Assembly: GCF_021390325.1 (NCBI RefSeq)
Contig: NZ_JAJUWU010000001.1
Span: 310,001-374,000, forward strand
Direction of reading: 5' to 3'
Length of the DNA: 64,000 bases
Source of the DNA: Jiella avicenniae
Lineage (GTDB): Bacteria; Pseudomonadota; Alphaproteobacteria; Rhizobiales; Rhizobiaceae
Shown: positions 25,757 to 34,848 of the stretch, piece by piece
How positions within the stretch are numbered: position 1 is the stretch's first letter
Layout: the number at the start of each line of letters is the position of its first letter
Notes under the pieces: model-generated
Seen by the model: only the letters and a program-made list of their open reading frames with translations
Told to the model about the DNA's origin: nothing
The model's database searches: none
Made by a program: the position numbers and the translations under genes

Positions 25757-25947
25757 GCGACCAGCGCCGGGTCGAACCTCGAACTGCCGGGTCCCGATGG
25801 ACCCGACGGGCATCGAATTGCCGGGCCCGGCGGACCCGACGGGTCGCGCATCATCCACCTGCCCGGCGCAGTCGCCCGCAGCCTCGAAGGCCCGCGCGGC
25901 GAATGCCGGCGCGAGATGGATCGCGACAACTGCCCGATTGCTCGGCC

Positions 25948-26082
25948 TCAGGCCGACAGGCGCTTGCGGCCGCGGGCGCGGCGCGCGGTGATGACCTTGC
26001 GGCCACCCTTCGTCGCCATGCGGGCACGGAAGCCGTGGCGGCGTTTGCGGACGAGCCGCGAAGGCTGGTAGGTACGCTTCAT
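25948..26082 (-). CDS. rpmH: 50S ribosomal protein L34
   Basis: 44 residues: [20 protein letters not shown] followed by [24 protein letters not shown]. This is an essentially invariant bacterial L34. It heads the rpmH-rnpA-yidC operon and is short enough to be missed by length filters. Confidence 0.97.
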   Translation of the reverse strand: MKRTYQPSRLVRKRRHGFRARMATKGGRKVITARRARGRKRLSA

Positions 26083-26440
26083 CGTCAAATCCCGCGCGGG
26101 TTCAGAACGCGGGCCCTTCAGTCGTGTTCAATCCGGGAAACCGGTGCGGCCATCCGAGCGCAAACACCCGTCGCGCGGAACGCCGCCCGCTCGCTGGGTC
26201 GCTTATTGGAAGACATGGCGGGAAAAGTCAATTCCCGTCTTGGCGAACGACAGGGCGAAGGTCGAGCCGTCAAGCGACGAACGGGCCGCGTCAGCCGGCC
26301 CGGGCAGGCGTCCCTCACCGGGGGCGAGAGCGGCGCCGGCAATGCAAATGCTTGTGAGCGTTGCAGTGGTTCGATAAACGTCAAGTCACCTTTTGGAAAA
26401 AATCCGCGGCACGAATTCTGCCGCCCGATCGAGCGGTCAC
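26083..26440. other. Divergent upstream region of rpmH and the LysM gene
   Basis: 358 bp without a supported gene. On the minus strand TTGACT at about 26225-26230, in a TTGACTTTTCCC context, is a good -35 candidate for rpmH, though no convincing -10 follows at the right distance. The 26340-26400 stretch is relatively AT-rich and probably holds the LysM-gene promoter. Confidence 0.4.
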
Positions 26441-29400
26441 ATGCAGCGCAGAGCCCTTGGCATCCTCCTCTTCTGTCTCGTCCTCCTGGTCGCGATCATC
26501 GCCGGCTACTGGGACATGCTGGAATCGGAGAAATTGCGGATCGCCGAACGCGATGGCGACCGCCCGGCGGCCCGGGAAGGCGCGATCGAGCCGACGGGTT
26601 TCTCGAGCGGAAGCAAGCCGGCCGAGACCGCCTCCGGTGCGCAAGGCGAAAGCCGGGACGGACGTCCCGCCGAGGCCGGCGACGAGACTGCCAGGGAAGT
26701 CTCGGCTGCCGACGACGAGGCCAAGGACGATGCCTCGCGCGAGCCCGACCGTGCCGCGGCTTCTCCCTCCCGCGCTGCGCCGGAGCGATCGCAGGAGAAC
26801 GCCGAAGCGACGGAGGCCGCCTCGTCGGAGGCCGGACGCCCCGGAGGCGGTGAGGGCGCTCCCTCGGACGCGGTGGCCGCGACCGATTCGGCAGGGGCGG
26901 ACCGTCTCGCCGCAGGAAAGAGCGACCGTCGGTCGGGAAGCGAGGGGACGCCGTCGGATGATCATTCCCAGGGGGCGACATCCGAGGCGTCGGGCGCCGA
27001 TCGTCCGGCTACGGCGGAGGCGGGGTCGCAGCCTCCTTCGGATCGCTCCGCGCCCCCTGCCGAGGCCAGCACTGCCGCCGGCAGCGAAGCCGCGCCCGAG
27101 CCGGTTGCGGGCGAGGTCGCTGAGCCCGGCCAGCCCGGCGCCGTGAACGATGGCGGCAGGACGGCCGGGAATGGTGGTGCCGAAGCCGCGAATGGAGCGG
27201 CCGAAGCAGGCGGTTCGTCGGAACCGGCTGGTGCCCCCGCGACGCAGACGAGCGACACGCAGGCAGTCGCCGCGCTCGATCGGCCGGTCGAGACGCCCGA
27301 TGCCGCGGCGCCGCAATCGGCGAAGGGCACTCCCTCCGCGCCCGACGCGCCGCAGAAAGCCACGGAAGCGGCATCTTCGGAGACGGGTCGGGATAGGGAT
27401 GAGGCGGCATCGGCAGATGGGGCCGGCCCTGGCTCGCCCTCGGACGCGGCCGGGGCGGGGGCAGCGCAGGCGGCGGCTGCCGATGCGCCGACCTTCGACG
27501 TTCTGCGCGTCGAACCGGACGGCTCGACGCTGGTCGCCGGCCGCTCGACGCCGAACAGCAAGGTAACCCTGCGCGACGGCGACGAGACTATCGGCAGCGA
27601 CGAGGCGGGCCGGGACGGCGACTTCGTCATCGTCCTCGACCGGCCGCTCGCGCCCGGAGATCACGCGATCCAGATCGAGTCCGAAGACGAAGGGGGCGCC
27701 ACCAGGACGTCCCGCGAGACCGCGGTGGTTTCCGTGCCGCAGGACGGGAGGTCGGAGGACCTCCTCGCGATGATCGAGGAGCCCGGCGCGCCATCGCGTC
27801 TGATCGACACGCCCGCCGCCCGGGCACCCGCGATCGCGGATGCCGGCCGGGACAAGGATGCGAGCCCGAACGGGGCGGAGACGGCCGCCGACGGAAGCAC
27901 GGCCGACGCTTCGAACGGCGAGCTGGCCGGCGAGACGGCGCCGGGCACCGATGTCGGGGCTGTCGCAGAGGAGAATGGGTCTGCCGAAGAGGGCGCCCCC
28001 GCCAAGTCGCTCGAAGACGCCGGCTCGGGCGAAACGGACGTCGCTGCCGCACCGGCCTCGCAGGACACGGCGCCGCAGCGCTCCGCCGCGGGGTCTGGCG
28101 GAACAGCAGGCGATCCGGCCGTGGACAACTCCACCGAAGAGCGGCAGGCGTCGATTGCCGCGCCAGCTCCGGCCCCCGCCGAAACGACCTCCCCCTCCGC
28201 GGCCAGGGCGCCGCTGAGGGTCGAGGCGGTGGAGATCGACGACGGCAAGATCTTCATCGCCGGGTCGGCCGAGCCCGGAACGCGCTTCCGCGTCTATGTC
28301 GACAACGAGGCCTTCGCGGCGGGAACCGCCGATCGCGATGGCCGCTTCGTCGTTTCGAGCGATCAGCAGCTTTCGGTCGGCGACCACCTCATACGGGTCG
28401 ACCAGCTGTCCGGTCCGAGCGAGGTTGCCGCCCGCGTCGAGGTGCCGTTCTTCCGGCCGGAAGGCGCATCCCTTGCGGCCGTCGCCGAGACGGGCGGCAC
28501 GTCCGATCGGAAGCCAAAGGGCGTGAGTGCCGCGCCGCAGGCTCCCGAAAGCGAGGTGCCTGCCGCGGAGGTGGGGCAGGCCGCTCCGGAACGGGAGGCA
28601 TCCCCGCCCGCCGCGCCGGTCAAACGGGCGGAGGCCGTCCCCGATCGCCGGGAGGAACCGGCGGCCGCGTCAAATCCGCCGGCCGAAGCGGCGGAAGCGC
28701 AGATCGCGGAGCGCCCGGCCGAGGCCGGCGAGGGATCGGCCGACGACGCGTCCGACCGCGCGGCACTCGACGGCAACCCCGCGACGGGTCTCGTCTCGCC
28801 GCCGGCCGGCGACGGGCGAAGCGACGGCGACACCCAGCTTGCGGCCCGGATGTCCGGTGACGCGGACGCGCCGGGATCCTCGACGGCACCGGCGGACGCG
28901 CCGGCACAGGCGGATGGGTCGAGCCTCGACCGCATCCCTGCCGCCGTCGGCAACGGCGACGAAGAGGATGCGGAAACCGCTTCATCCGAGGCTTCCGCGC
29001 CTGCCAATGCCAATGCCGGATCCGTGACCGCAGCAGATGTCGCGCCGCCTCTCGATCCGCTCGAAACGCTCGCTTCCGGCGCCGCAGAGGGCGTGACCGA
29101 AGGGCTCGCCGAAGCGGACGGTGAAACGACACGCGGGGGGCGTGTGGTCGCCAGCCGCGAGGAAGGCGGGGGTCGCGAGGAAGCTGGCAGCGCCGGACTG
29201 CCAGGGACGGGCGAGCGCGAGCCGACGGACGCGGGCCTGAACGCCGAGGGCGGCGATGCGGCCGCGTCCTCGTCGGGCGGCGAGGCGACGGCAGAGGCCG
29301 ATGCATCGGAGCCCGGTGCCGACGTCGCGGGCGCCGTCATGCCCACGGCCGAAGCCGATCGTCCGGGCGACGTCGCGGCGGCCGGCAAGTCGGGGCGCGT

Positions 29401-29650
29401 TCCGGTCCTCCGCCAGCCGGCGCTGGCCGCTTCCAAATCCAGCCGGGTGATCATCCGCAAGGGCGACACGCTGTGGCGCATCTCGCGGGAGACCTATGGC
29501 GCCGGGCGCCGCTACACGGTGATCTATCTCGCCAATGGCGATCAGATCCGCAACCCGGACCTCATCTATCCGGGACAGGTCTTCCGCATGCCGGAGGAGC
29601 AGCGCAGCGAGGCGGGTGACGGACAGGCCGCTCCCAGCCGCGTCGAATAG
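26441..29650 (+). CDS. Large LysM / Ig-like domain envelope protein with low-complexity regions
   Basis: 1069 residues from ATG 26441. An N-terminal signal anchor (MQRRALGILLFCLVLLVAIIAGYW) leads to an acidic, Ala/Glu/Gly/Ser-rich stretch of about 325 residues. Two Ig-like beta modules follow (about 350-440, FDVLRVEPDGSTLVAG; about 590-675, LRVEAVEIDDGKIFIAG), separated by more low-complexity sequence and followed by another 300 residues of it. A C-terminal LysM domain (about 1000-1050, VIIRKGDTLWRISRETYG) should bind peptidoglycan. Rhizobiales proteins of this design are usually much shorter; the expansion is the odd feature. Monocistronic; read away from rpmH. Confidence 0.85.
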   Translation: MQRRALGILLFCLVLLVAIIAGYWDMLESEKLRIAERDGDRPAAREGAIEPTGFSSGSKPAETASGAQGESRDGRPAEAGDETAREVSAADDEAKDDASREPDRAAASPSRAAPERSQENAEATEAASSEAGRPGGGEGAPSDAVAATDSAGADRLAAGKSDRRSGSEGTPSDDHSQGATSEASGADRPATAEAGSQPPSDRSAPPAEASTAAGSEAAPEPVAGEVAEPGQPGAVNDGGRTAGNGGAEAANGAAEAGGSSEPAGAPATQTSDTQAVAALDRPVETPDAAAPQSAKGTPSAPDAPQKATEAASSETGRDRDEAASADGAGPGSPSDAAGAGAAQAAAADAPTFDVLRVEPDGSTLVAGRSTPNSKVTLRDGDETIGSDEAGRDGDFVIVLDRPLAPGDHAIQIESEDEGGATRTSRETAVVSVPQDGRSEDLLAMIEEPGAPSRLIDTPAARAPAIADAGRDKDASPNGAETAADGSTADASNGELAGETAPGTDVGAVAEENGSAEEGAPAKSLEDAGSGETDVAAAPASQDTAPQRSAAGSGGTAGDPAVDNSTEERQASIAAPAPAPAETTSPSAARAPLRVEAVEIDDGKIFIAGSAEPGTRFRVYVDNEAFAAGTADRDGRFVVSSDQQLSVGDHLIRVDQLSGPSEVAARVEVPFFRPEGASLAAVAETGGTSDRKPKGVSAAPQAPESEVPAAEVGQAAPEREASPPAAPVKRAEAVPDRREEPAAASNPPAEAAEAQIAERPAEAGEGSADDASDRAALDGNPATGLVSPPAGDGRSDGDTQLAARMSGDADAPGSSTAPADAPAQADGSSLDRIPAAVGNGDEEDAETASSEASAPANANAGSVTAADVAPPLDPLETLASGAAEGVTEGLAEADGETTRGGRVVASREEGGGREEAGSAGLPGTGEREPTDAGLNAEGGDAAASSSGGEATAEADASEPGADVAGAVMPTAEADRPGDVAAAGKSGRVPVLRQPALAASKSSRVIIRKGDTLWRISRETYGAGRRYTVIYLANGDQIRNPDLIYPGQVFRMPEEQRSEAGDGQAAPSRVE

Positions 29651-29695
29651 TCGAAGGCCGGGACGGACGCCGACGCGTCCGCTTGCCGGCTTCGA
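29651..29695 (+). terminator. Hairpin after the LysM gene
   Basis: TCGAAGGCCGG immediately after the stop pairs, with one mismatch, with CCGGCTTCGA (29686-29695), and GGACGC pairs with GCGTCC inside. No U-run follows, so it may protect the mRNA end or act only as a weak terminator. Confidence 0.4.
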
Positions 29696-29886
29696 ACGAG
29701 CAGCCGTCGCGTCCGCCACCCTCGATCGCGCGACGGCGTCGATCGCTTCTGCACGGGCCGGCGACGGCTCGGTCCGGGCTAAATTCCCGCCCGGTGGTCG
29801 ATCTTTCCCCGGACAAGGATTAGATCGGGTCCAAACTGCAATCCCATTTCAGGACGCGGCCGGCTTGCGGCCCGTGAAGGATCAGC

Positions 29887-31800
29887 TTGTCCGATAGCAG
29901 CACACCGCGCGTTTCCGGCGACAAGACGTTTTCGACGCTGAGAAATCTCTGGCCGTACATGTGGCCGAGCGAACGGCCGGACCTGAAGATGCGGGTGGTC
30001 TGGGCCTCGCTCTTCCTCGTTCTCGCCAAGCTTCTGACCGTCGGCGTTCCGTATTTCTACAAATGGGCGACGGATGCGCTCGACGGCTCGAGCGGCACTG
30101 TGACCGCCAGCCCCTCCGGCGACGAGACCGGCTGGCTGCCCATCGTCCTCGCCGGCGCGATCACTCTCGTCGTCTCCTACAACGTCGCGCGGGTCATCTC
30201 GGTCGGGCTGAACCAGTTGCGCGACGCGTTGTTCGCCCGCGTCGGCCAGCATGCGGTGCGCCGGCTCGCCTACCGCACCTTCGTCCACATGCACCGGCTG
30301 TCCCTTCGTTTTCATCTGGAGCGGCGCACCGGCGGCCTGTCGCGCATCATCGAGCGCGGCACCAAGGGCATCGAGGCGATCGTCCGCTTCACCATCCTCA
30401 ACACCATCCCGACGATCCTCGAATTCGCCCTCGTCGCGATCATCTTCGGCTTCGCCTACGGTCTCTCCTACGTCGCGGTCATCGCCGTGACGATCTGGCT
30501 CTATGGCTGGTTCACCATCAAGGCGAGCGACTGGCGGATCAACATCCGCCGCGACATGAACGACAGCGACACCGACGCCAACACCAAGGCGATCGATTCG
30601 CTGCTCAACTTCGAGACGGTCAAGTATTTCGGCAACGAGGCGATGGAGGCCGAGCGTTTCGACCGCTCCATGGCCCGCTACGAGATCGCCGCGACCCGCA
30701 TCTGGACCTCGCTCGGCTGGCTGAACTTCGGCCAGGGGGTGATCTTCGGCACCGGCATGGCGATCGTCATGGTGATGTCGGCGCTGGCCGTCCGGGACGG
30801 CACCCAGACCCTCGGCGACTTCGTCTTCGTCAACGCCATGCTGATGCAGCTGTCGATCCCGCTGAACTTCATCGGCTTCGTCTATCGCGAGATCCGCCAG
30901 GGCCTGACCGACATCGAGGAGATGTTCGCGCTGCTCGGCATCGAGGCCGAGGTCGTGGACCGGTCGGGGGCGAAACCGCTCGTCGTCAGCGACGGGGCGA
31001 TCCGCTTCGACGACGTGCGCTTCGGCTACGATCCGGCCCGCGAGATCCTCAAGGGCGTCTCCTTCGAGGTGCCGCCGGGCAAGTCGGTGGCGATCGTCGG
31101 GCCGTCGGGGGCGGGCAAGTCGACCATCTCGCGGTTGCTGTTCCGCTTCTACGACGTCAAGGCCGGCCGGATCACCATCGACGGCCAGGACATTGCCGGG
31201 GTGACGCAGGAAAGCGTGCGGGCGGCGATCGGCATCGTCCCGCAGGACACGGTGCTGTTCAACGACACCATCGCCTACAACATCCGCTACGGCCGCACCG
31301 ACGCCAGCGAGGAGGAGGTCGTGCGCGCCGCCGAACTCGCGCAGATCGCCGGCTTCATCGAGCAGCTTCCGGACGGCTTCTCCTCGATGGTGGGCGAGCG
31401 GGGGCTGAAGCTCTCCGGTGGCGAGAAGCAGCGCGTCGCCATCGCCCGGACGATCCTGAAAGCCCCGCCGATCCTCGTTCTCGACGAGGCGACGTCCGCC
31501 CTCGACACCCATACCGAACAGGAAATCCAGTCGGCGCTCGATCTCGTCTCGAAGAACCGCACGACGCTGACCATCGCCCACCGCCTCTCGACCATCATCA
31601 ATTGCGACGAGATCCTCGTCCTCAAGGCTGGCGAGATCGTCGAGCGCGGCTCGCACCGCGAGCTGCTTGCGATGAACGGGCTCTATGCCGAGATGTGGGC
31701 GATGCAGCGCGAGGCGACGGAAGCCGAGGAAGCGCTGCGCCGGGCCCGCGAGAGCGACGAAATGGGCGTTCTCGAACGTCGGCGGACGCAGCCGGTGTGA
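29887..31800 (+). CDS. Atm1/ABCB7-type ABC exporter
   Basis: 637 residues from TTG 29887 (AAGGA at 6 nt). Six-helix ABC exporter domain (about 30-340, with YLRN-equivalent segments such as LRFHLERRTGGLSRIIERGTKGI and SLLNFETVKYFGNE) then an ATPase domain with Walker A IVGPSGAGKST, Q-loop PQDTVLFND, signature LSGGEKQRVAIART, Walker B ILVLDEATSALD and His switch IAHRLST. NFETVKYF is typical of the Atm1/HMT1 group, thought to export glutathione-linked sulfur or metal compounds. Works as a homodimer in the inner membrane. Confidence 0.92.
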   Translation: MSDSSTPRVSGDKTFSTLRNLWPYMWPSERPDLKMRVVWASLFLVLAKLLTVGVPYFYKWATDALDGSSGTVTASPSGDETGWLPIVLAGAITLVVSYNVARVISVGLNQLRDALFARVGQHAVRRLAYRTFVHMHRLSLRFHLERRTGGLSRIIERGTKGIEAIVRFTILNTIPTILEFALVAIIFGFAYGLSYVAVIAVTIWLYGWFTIKASDWRINIRRDMNDSDTDANTKAIDSLLNFETVKYFGNEAMEAERFDRSMARYEIAATRIWTSLGWLNFGQGVIFGTGMAIVMVMSALAVRDGTQTLGDFVFVNAMLMQLSIPLNFIGFVYREIRQGLTDIEEMFALLGIEAEVVDRSGAKPLVVSDGAIRFDDVRFGYDPAREILKGVSFEVPPGKSVAIVGPSGAGKSTISRLLFRFYDVKAGRITIDGQDIAGVTQESVRAAIGIVPQDTVLFNDTIAYNIRYGRTDASEEEVVRAAELAQIAGFIEQLPDGFSSMVGERGLKLSGGEKQRVAIARTILKAPPILVLDEATSALDTHTEQEIQSALDLVSKNRTTLTIAHRLSTIINCDEILVLKAGEIVERGSHRELLAMNGLYAEMWAMQREATEAEEALRRARESDEMGVLERRRTQPV

Positions 31801-32005
31801 CGCCCTTCGCACGATCTGCGGGCTGCTCGCCCGGCCCCTCAGGGAACGGCCGGCTTGACGCAACGTTGGCTTTGCGGCGTCGCCACCGTGACCGGATCGT
31901 GATCCCGGCAGCCGGCGAAGAACACCGCAAGAGGTATCGCGAAGGGGCCGCATCGGCTAAATCCGCGGGGTATCGGGCGAAAAGAACAGGAAGAAGTCGA
32001 AGACC

Positions 32006-32704
32006 GTGCATATCCTCACCTCGATCCGCAACGTCCTCGTGCCCGTCCATCGGGCCGGCTATCCGTTCATCGCGGCGTTCTTCGGCGCGTCCGTCGTTTT
32101 CGGTCTCCTGTGGCAGCCGCTCTTCTGGCTCGGGCTGATCCTGACGGCCTGGTGCGCCTATTTCTTCCGCGATCCCGAGCGCATCACCCCGGTCGCCGAC
32201 CACCTCGTGATCAGCCCGGCGGACGGACGCGTTTCCTTCGTCGGTCACGTCACCCCGCCGGTCGAGCTCGGCCTCGGCAGCGAACCGGTGCTGCGCGTCT
32301 CGGTCTTCATGACTGTCTTCGACTGTCACGTGAACCGCGCGCCGATGCGCGGTCGCATCCTGCGCAAACTCTACCGCGAGGGCGAGTTCAAGAATGCCGA
32401 GCTCGACAAGGCGAGCGCCGTCAACGAGCGGAACTCCGTGGTGATCGAAACGGCGCAGGGCGAGATCGGGGTGGTCCAGATCGCCGGCCTGATCGCCCGG
32501 CGGATCATCTGCTGGTCCGAGGTCGAGGACAGGATCGAGGCCGGCGAACGCTTCGGCCTCATCCGCTTCGGCTCGCGGCTCGACGTCTATCTGCCCGGCA
32601 GCGTCACGCCGCGGGTCGCCGAAGGTCAGACCGCGATCGCCGGCGAGACCGTCATCGCCGAATTCGGCGAGATGCTGAAATCCTGGCCGGCGAGGCGCGA
32701 CTGA
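32006..32704 (+). CDS. psd: Phosphatidylserine decarboxylase proenzyme
   Basis: 232 residues, GTG start. Short PSD type (no long N-terminal extension): [36 protein letters not shown] and the autocleavage site [10 protein letters not shown], where Gly189-Ser190 is cut and Ser190 becomes the pyruvoyl group. It converts phosphatidylserine to phosphatidylethanolamine. Its stop overlaps the pssA start (TGATG), giving the usual psd-pssA operon. Confidence 0.95.
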   Translation: MHILTSIRNVLVPVHRAGYPFIAAFFGASVVFGLLWQPLFWLGLILTAWCAYFFRDPERITPVADHLVISPADGRVSFVGHVTPPVELGLGSEPVLRVSVFMTVFDCHVNRAPMRGRILRKLYREGEFKNAELDKASAVNERNSVVIETAQGEIGVVQIAGLIARRIICWSEVEDRIEAGERFGLIRFGSRLDVYLPGSVTPRVAEGQTAIAGETVIAEFGEMLKSWPARRD

Positions 32705-33534
32705 TGTCGCTCGACAAATTGTTTCCGCCCTTCGATCCCGGCCATTCCGACGACGACGAGCGCCGGCCGCGGCGCATCCCGTTTCGCCGGATCGTGCCGA
32801 ACCTCATCACCATCCTGGCGATCTGCGCCGGCATGACCGGCGTGCGTCTCGCCTTCGAGGGAAAGTTCGAGCTTGCCGTCGCGATGGTGCTCGGCGCCGC
32901 CGTCCTCGATGGCATCGACGGGCGGGTGGCGCGACTCCTCAAGGGGCAGAGCCGCTTCGGCGCCGAGATGGATTCGCTCGCCGACATCGTCAATTTCGGC
33001 CTCGCGCCGGGGCTTGTTCTCTACGCCTTCCTGCTCAACGAGGCCGGCGCCTTCGGCTGGACCGCGGCGCTGCTCTATACGACGGGCTGTGCCCTCAGGC
33101 TCGCCCGGTTCAACACCATGCTCGACGATCCGCACCGGCCGAAATGGCACTCGGCCTTCTTCGTCGGGGTTCCGGCGCCGGCGGGCGCGGCGCTCGCCAT
33201 GCTGCCGATGTATGTCAGCTTCGCCGGCCTCAATCCGAACCTGCCGCAGGTGACGGCGGGCTTCGCCGCGGTCTATCTCGTCTTCGTCGGCCTGTTGATG
33301 GCGAGCCGCATCCCGACCTGGTCCGGCAAGGGCGCCGGCATCCGCGTGCCGCGCAGCTATGCCATCCCGATCATCATGCTGCTGGTTCTCTATGTCGCGA
33401 TGCTGGTGAGCTATTTCTGGGAGACGCTCACCCTGACGATCGTCGCCTATTACGTCTCGATCCCGTTTTCCTGGCAGGCCTTTTCGCGGCGCTCCCGGCG
33501 CGAGGCGCATCCGGACGGCCGGTCGGCTGGATAG
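32704..33534 (+). CDS. pssA: CDP-diacylglycerol-serine O-phosphatidyltransferase
   Basis: 276 residues with about eight membrane helices. The CDP-alcohol phosphotransferase motif runs from Asp69 to Asp94 (DGIDGRVARLLKGQSRFG then AEMDSLAD). It makes phosphatidylserine from CDP-diacylglycerol and serine, feeding the Psd enzyme encoded just upstream. Confidence 0.95.
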   Translation: MSLDKLFPPFDPGHSDDDERRPRRIPFRRIVPNLITILAICAGMTGVRLAFEGKFELAVAMVLGAAVLDGIDGRVARLLKGQSRFGAEMDSLADIVNFGLAPGLVLYAFLLNEAGAFGWTAALLYTTGCALRLARFNTMLDDPHRPKWHSAFFVGVPAPAGAALAMLPMYVSFAGLNPNLPQVTAGFAAVYLVFVGLLMASRIPTWSGKGAGIRVPRSYAIPIIMLLVLYVAMLVSYFWETLTLTIVAYYVSIPFSWQAFSRRSRREAHPDGRSAG

Positions 33535-33640
33535 TTTCGCCCGACGCCCGCGAAGGCTGAGCCGAGCCGGCCTCCGAGCGGAGGTCGCATTTCCCGTGGC
33601 GAGGCAGTCCGCGGCCGGTCGACGACCTTGCCGAAACGAC

Positions 33641-33671
33641 GAAGGACCGGCAGGCGGTCTGCCGGTCCTTC
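33641..33671. terminator. Bidirectional terminator-like hairpin between pssA and omp
   Basis: Perfect 13-bp stem GAAGGACCGGCAG (33641-33653) and CTGCCGGTCCTTC (33659-33671) with a 5-nt loop, in the convergent gap of pssA and the outer-membrane protein gene. The tails are only weakly U-rich. Confidence 0.55.
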
Positions 33672-33738
33672 GATCTGCTGGTCGTCTTGGCGACGATGGT
33701 CGGGCGGCGGCCGCTTCCGCGTCCCAGCCCGCTTCGCC

Positions 33739-34554
33739 TCAGTGGAACTTGTACGAGAGCTTGGCCGTCACGGTGTGGAAGTCGAAGTCGTCGTCGGAGA
33801 CGAAGTCGGTCGAGCCGCCGACGCCGCCGCCGAAAGGACCGCCCGAAAGGCGCGTATAGGAGTCGCCGCTGCCGAGATTGGTGTAGAGATATTCACCGGC
33901 GAAGGAGAGGTTGTCCGTGACCAAGACTTCCATGCCGGCACCGATCGTATAGCCGAAATCGTCCTCGTCTTCGTTGATGATGGCGCCGGGATTCGGCGCG
34001 ACGACGGCCGGCGAATTGGTCGAGAAACCGTAGTCGACCTTGCCGTAGGCGAGACCGCCGGTCGCATAGGCGAGCGCCGTCGGGGTCACGAGGTAGCCTG
34101 CCCGCAGCCGCGCGGTGACCAGATAGTCGAGGTCGCGCGTCGCCGTGTAGAAGGCCGGCGTGCTCGAAAAGCCGCTGGCGGTCTGCGACACGTTCAGGGC
34201 GTTGATGTCGGCGAGCGCACCGAGGACGATGCTGCCCATCTGGTAGTCGTAGCCGATATGCGCGCCACCGGCGAAGCTCGAATCGAACGACGAATCGAAG
34301 TTGCTGCCGAAGGCGGTCTGGATGGCCGAGCCGCCGAAGGCAAAGCCGTTGGTGCGCAGGTCGACGTTATCCGGATCGCTCGGGTTGAAGGCGCCACCGC
34401 CCTGAACACCGACGTAAAGGCCCGTCCACCCCGAAGACACGGGAGCCATTTCCATCGGCGCCGGAGCCGGAGCCGGTTCGTAAATCGCATCTGCCGCAAA
34501 TGCATGAGTGGCGAAAGTCGACACGGCAGCGGCCGTGATCAGTAGATGTCTCAT
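33739..34554 (-). CDS. Outer-membrane beta-barrel protein (Omp25/Omp31-like)
   Basis: 271 residues from ATG 34554 (GGGGGA at 10 nt). Signal peptide MRHLLITAAAVSTFATHAFAA, a Pro/Ala linker, then an eight-stranded-barrel pattern (WTGLYVGVQGGGAF, GGAHIGYDYQMGSIVLG, LVTARLRAGYLVTPTALAYATGGLAYGKVDYGF, GYTIGAGMEVLVTDNLSFAGEYLYTNLG) ending in the usual C-terminal aromatic-type signal TAKLSYKF followed by His. Such porin-like proteins are abundant in Rhizobiales outer membranes. It has its own AT-rich promoter region. Confidence 0.88.
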   Translation of the reverse strand: MRHLLITAAAVSTFATHAFAADAIYEPAPAPAPMEMAPVSSGWTGLYVGVQGGGAFNPSDPDNVDLRTNGFAFGGSAIQTAFGSNFDSSFDSSFAGGAHIGYDYQMGSIVLGALADINALNVSQTASGFSSTPAFYTATRDLDYLVTARLRAGYLVTPTALAYATGGLAYGKVDYGFSTNSPAVVAPNPGAIINEDEDDFGYTIGAGMEVLVTDNLSFAGEYLYTNLGSGDSYTRLSGGPFGGGVGGSTDFVSDDDFDFHTVTAKLSYKFH

Positions 34555-34719
34555 CTGAAATGTATCCCCCATCTGAACTGCGAAAATGAACGGGCATTTT
34601 CGTCTCGACAAAGACGTCAAATTACGTTGGAGGGATCAACTCGCGTTTCTGTGATTTTGAAGTGATCAGGCTCGATGTTGTAAAAATATCGCGAAAACTG
34701 CGACAAAACTTCGCATAAG

Positions 34720-34763
34720 TAAAGAAAAGGCGCGGCGCGGATGTGACATCGCGTCGCGCCTTT
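34720..34763 (-). terminator. Intrinsic terminator of the MetE-like gene
   Basis: Read on the minus strand, AAAGGCGCG...CGCGCCTTT forms a long GC-rich stem around GATGTCACATC, followed by TTCTTTAC. It lies 85 nt after the MetE-like stop and just upstream of the omp promoter region. Confidence 0.7.
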
Positions 34764-34848
34764 GAAGTCGTTCGACGAGGACGTCGTCGTCATCTGCACA
34801 TGGCGAAGAAAAACTCTGCACCCCTTCTCGGGGCGCCGAGCCGGTGGT

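Noticed and set aside
26381-28387. 668-codon minus-strand frame opposite the LysM gene
   Set aside because: Arg/Gly-rich shadow; the plus strand has signal anchor, Ig-like and LysM domains.
29779-31953. 724-codon minus-strand frame
   Set aside because: Antisense to the Atm1-type exporter with all ABC motifs on the plus strand.
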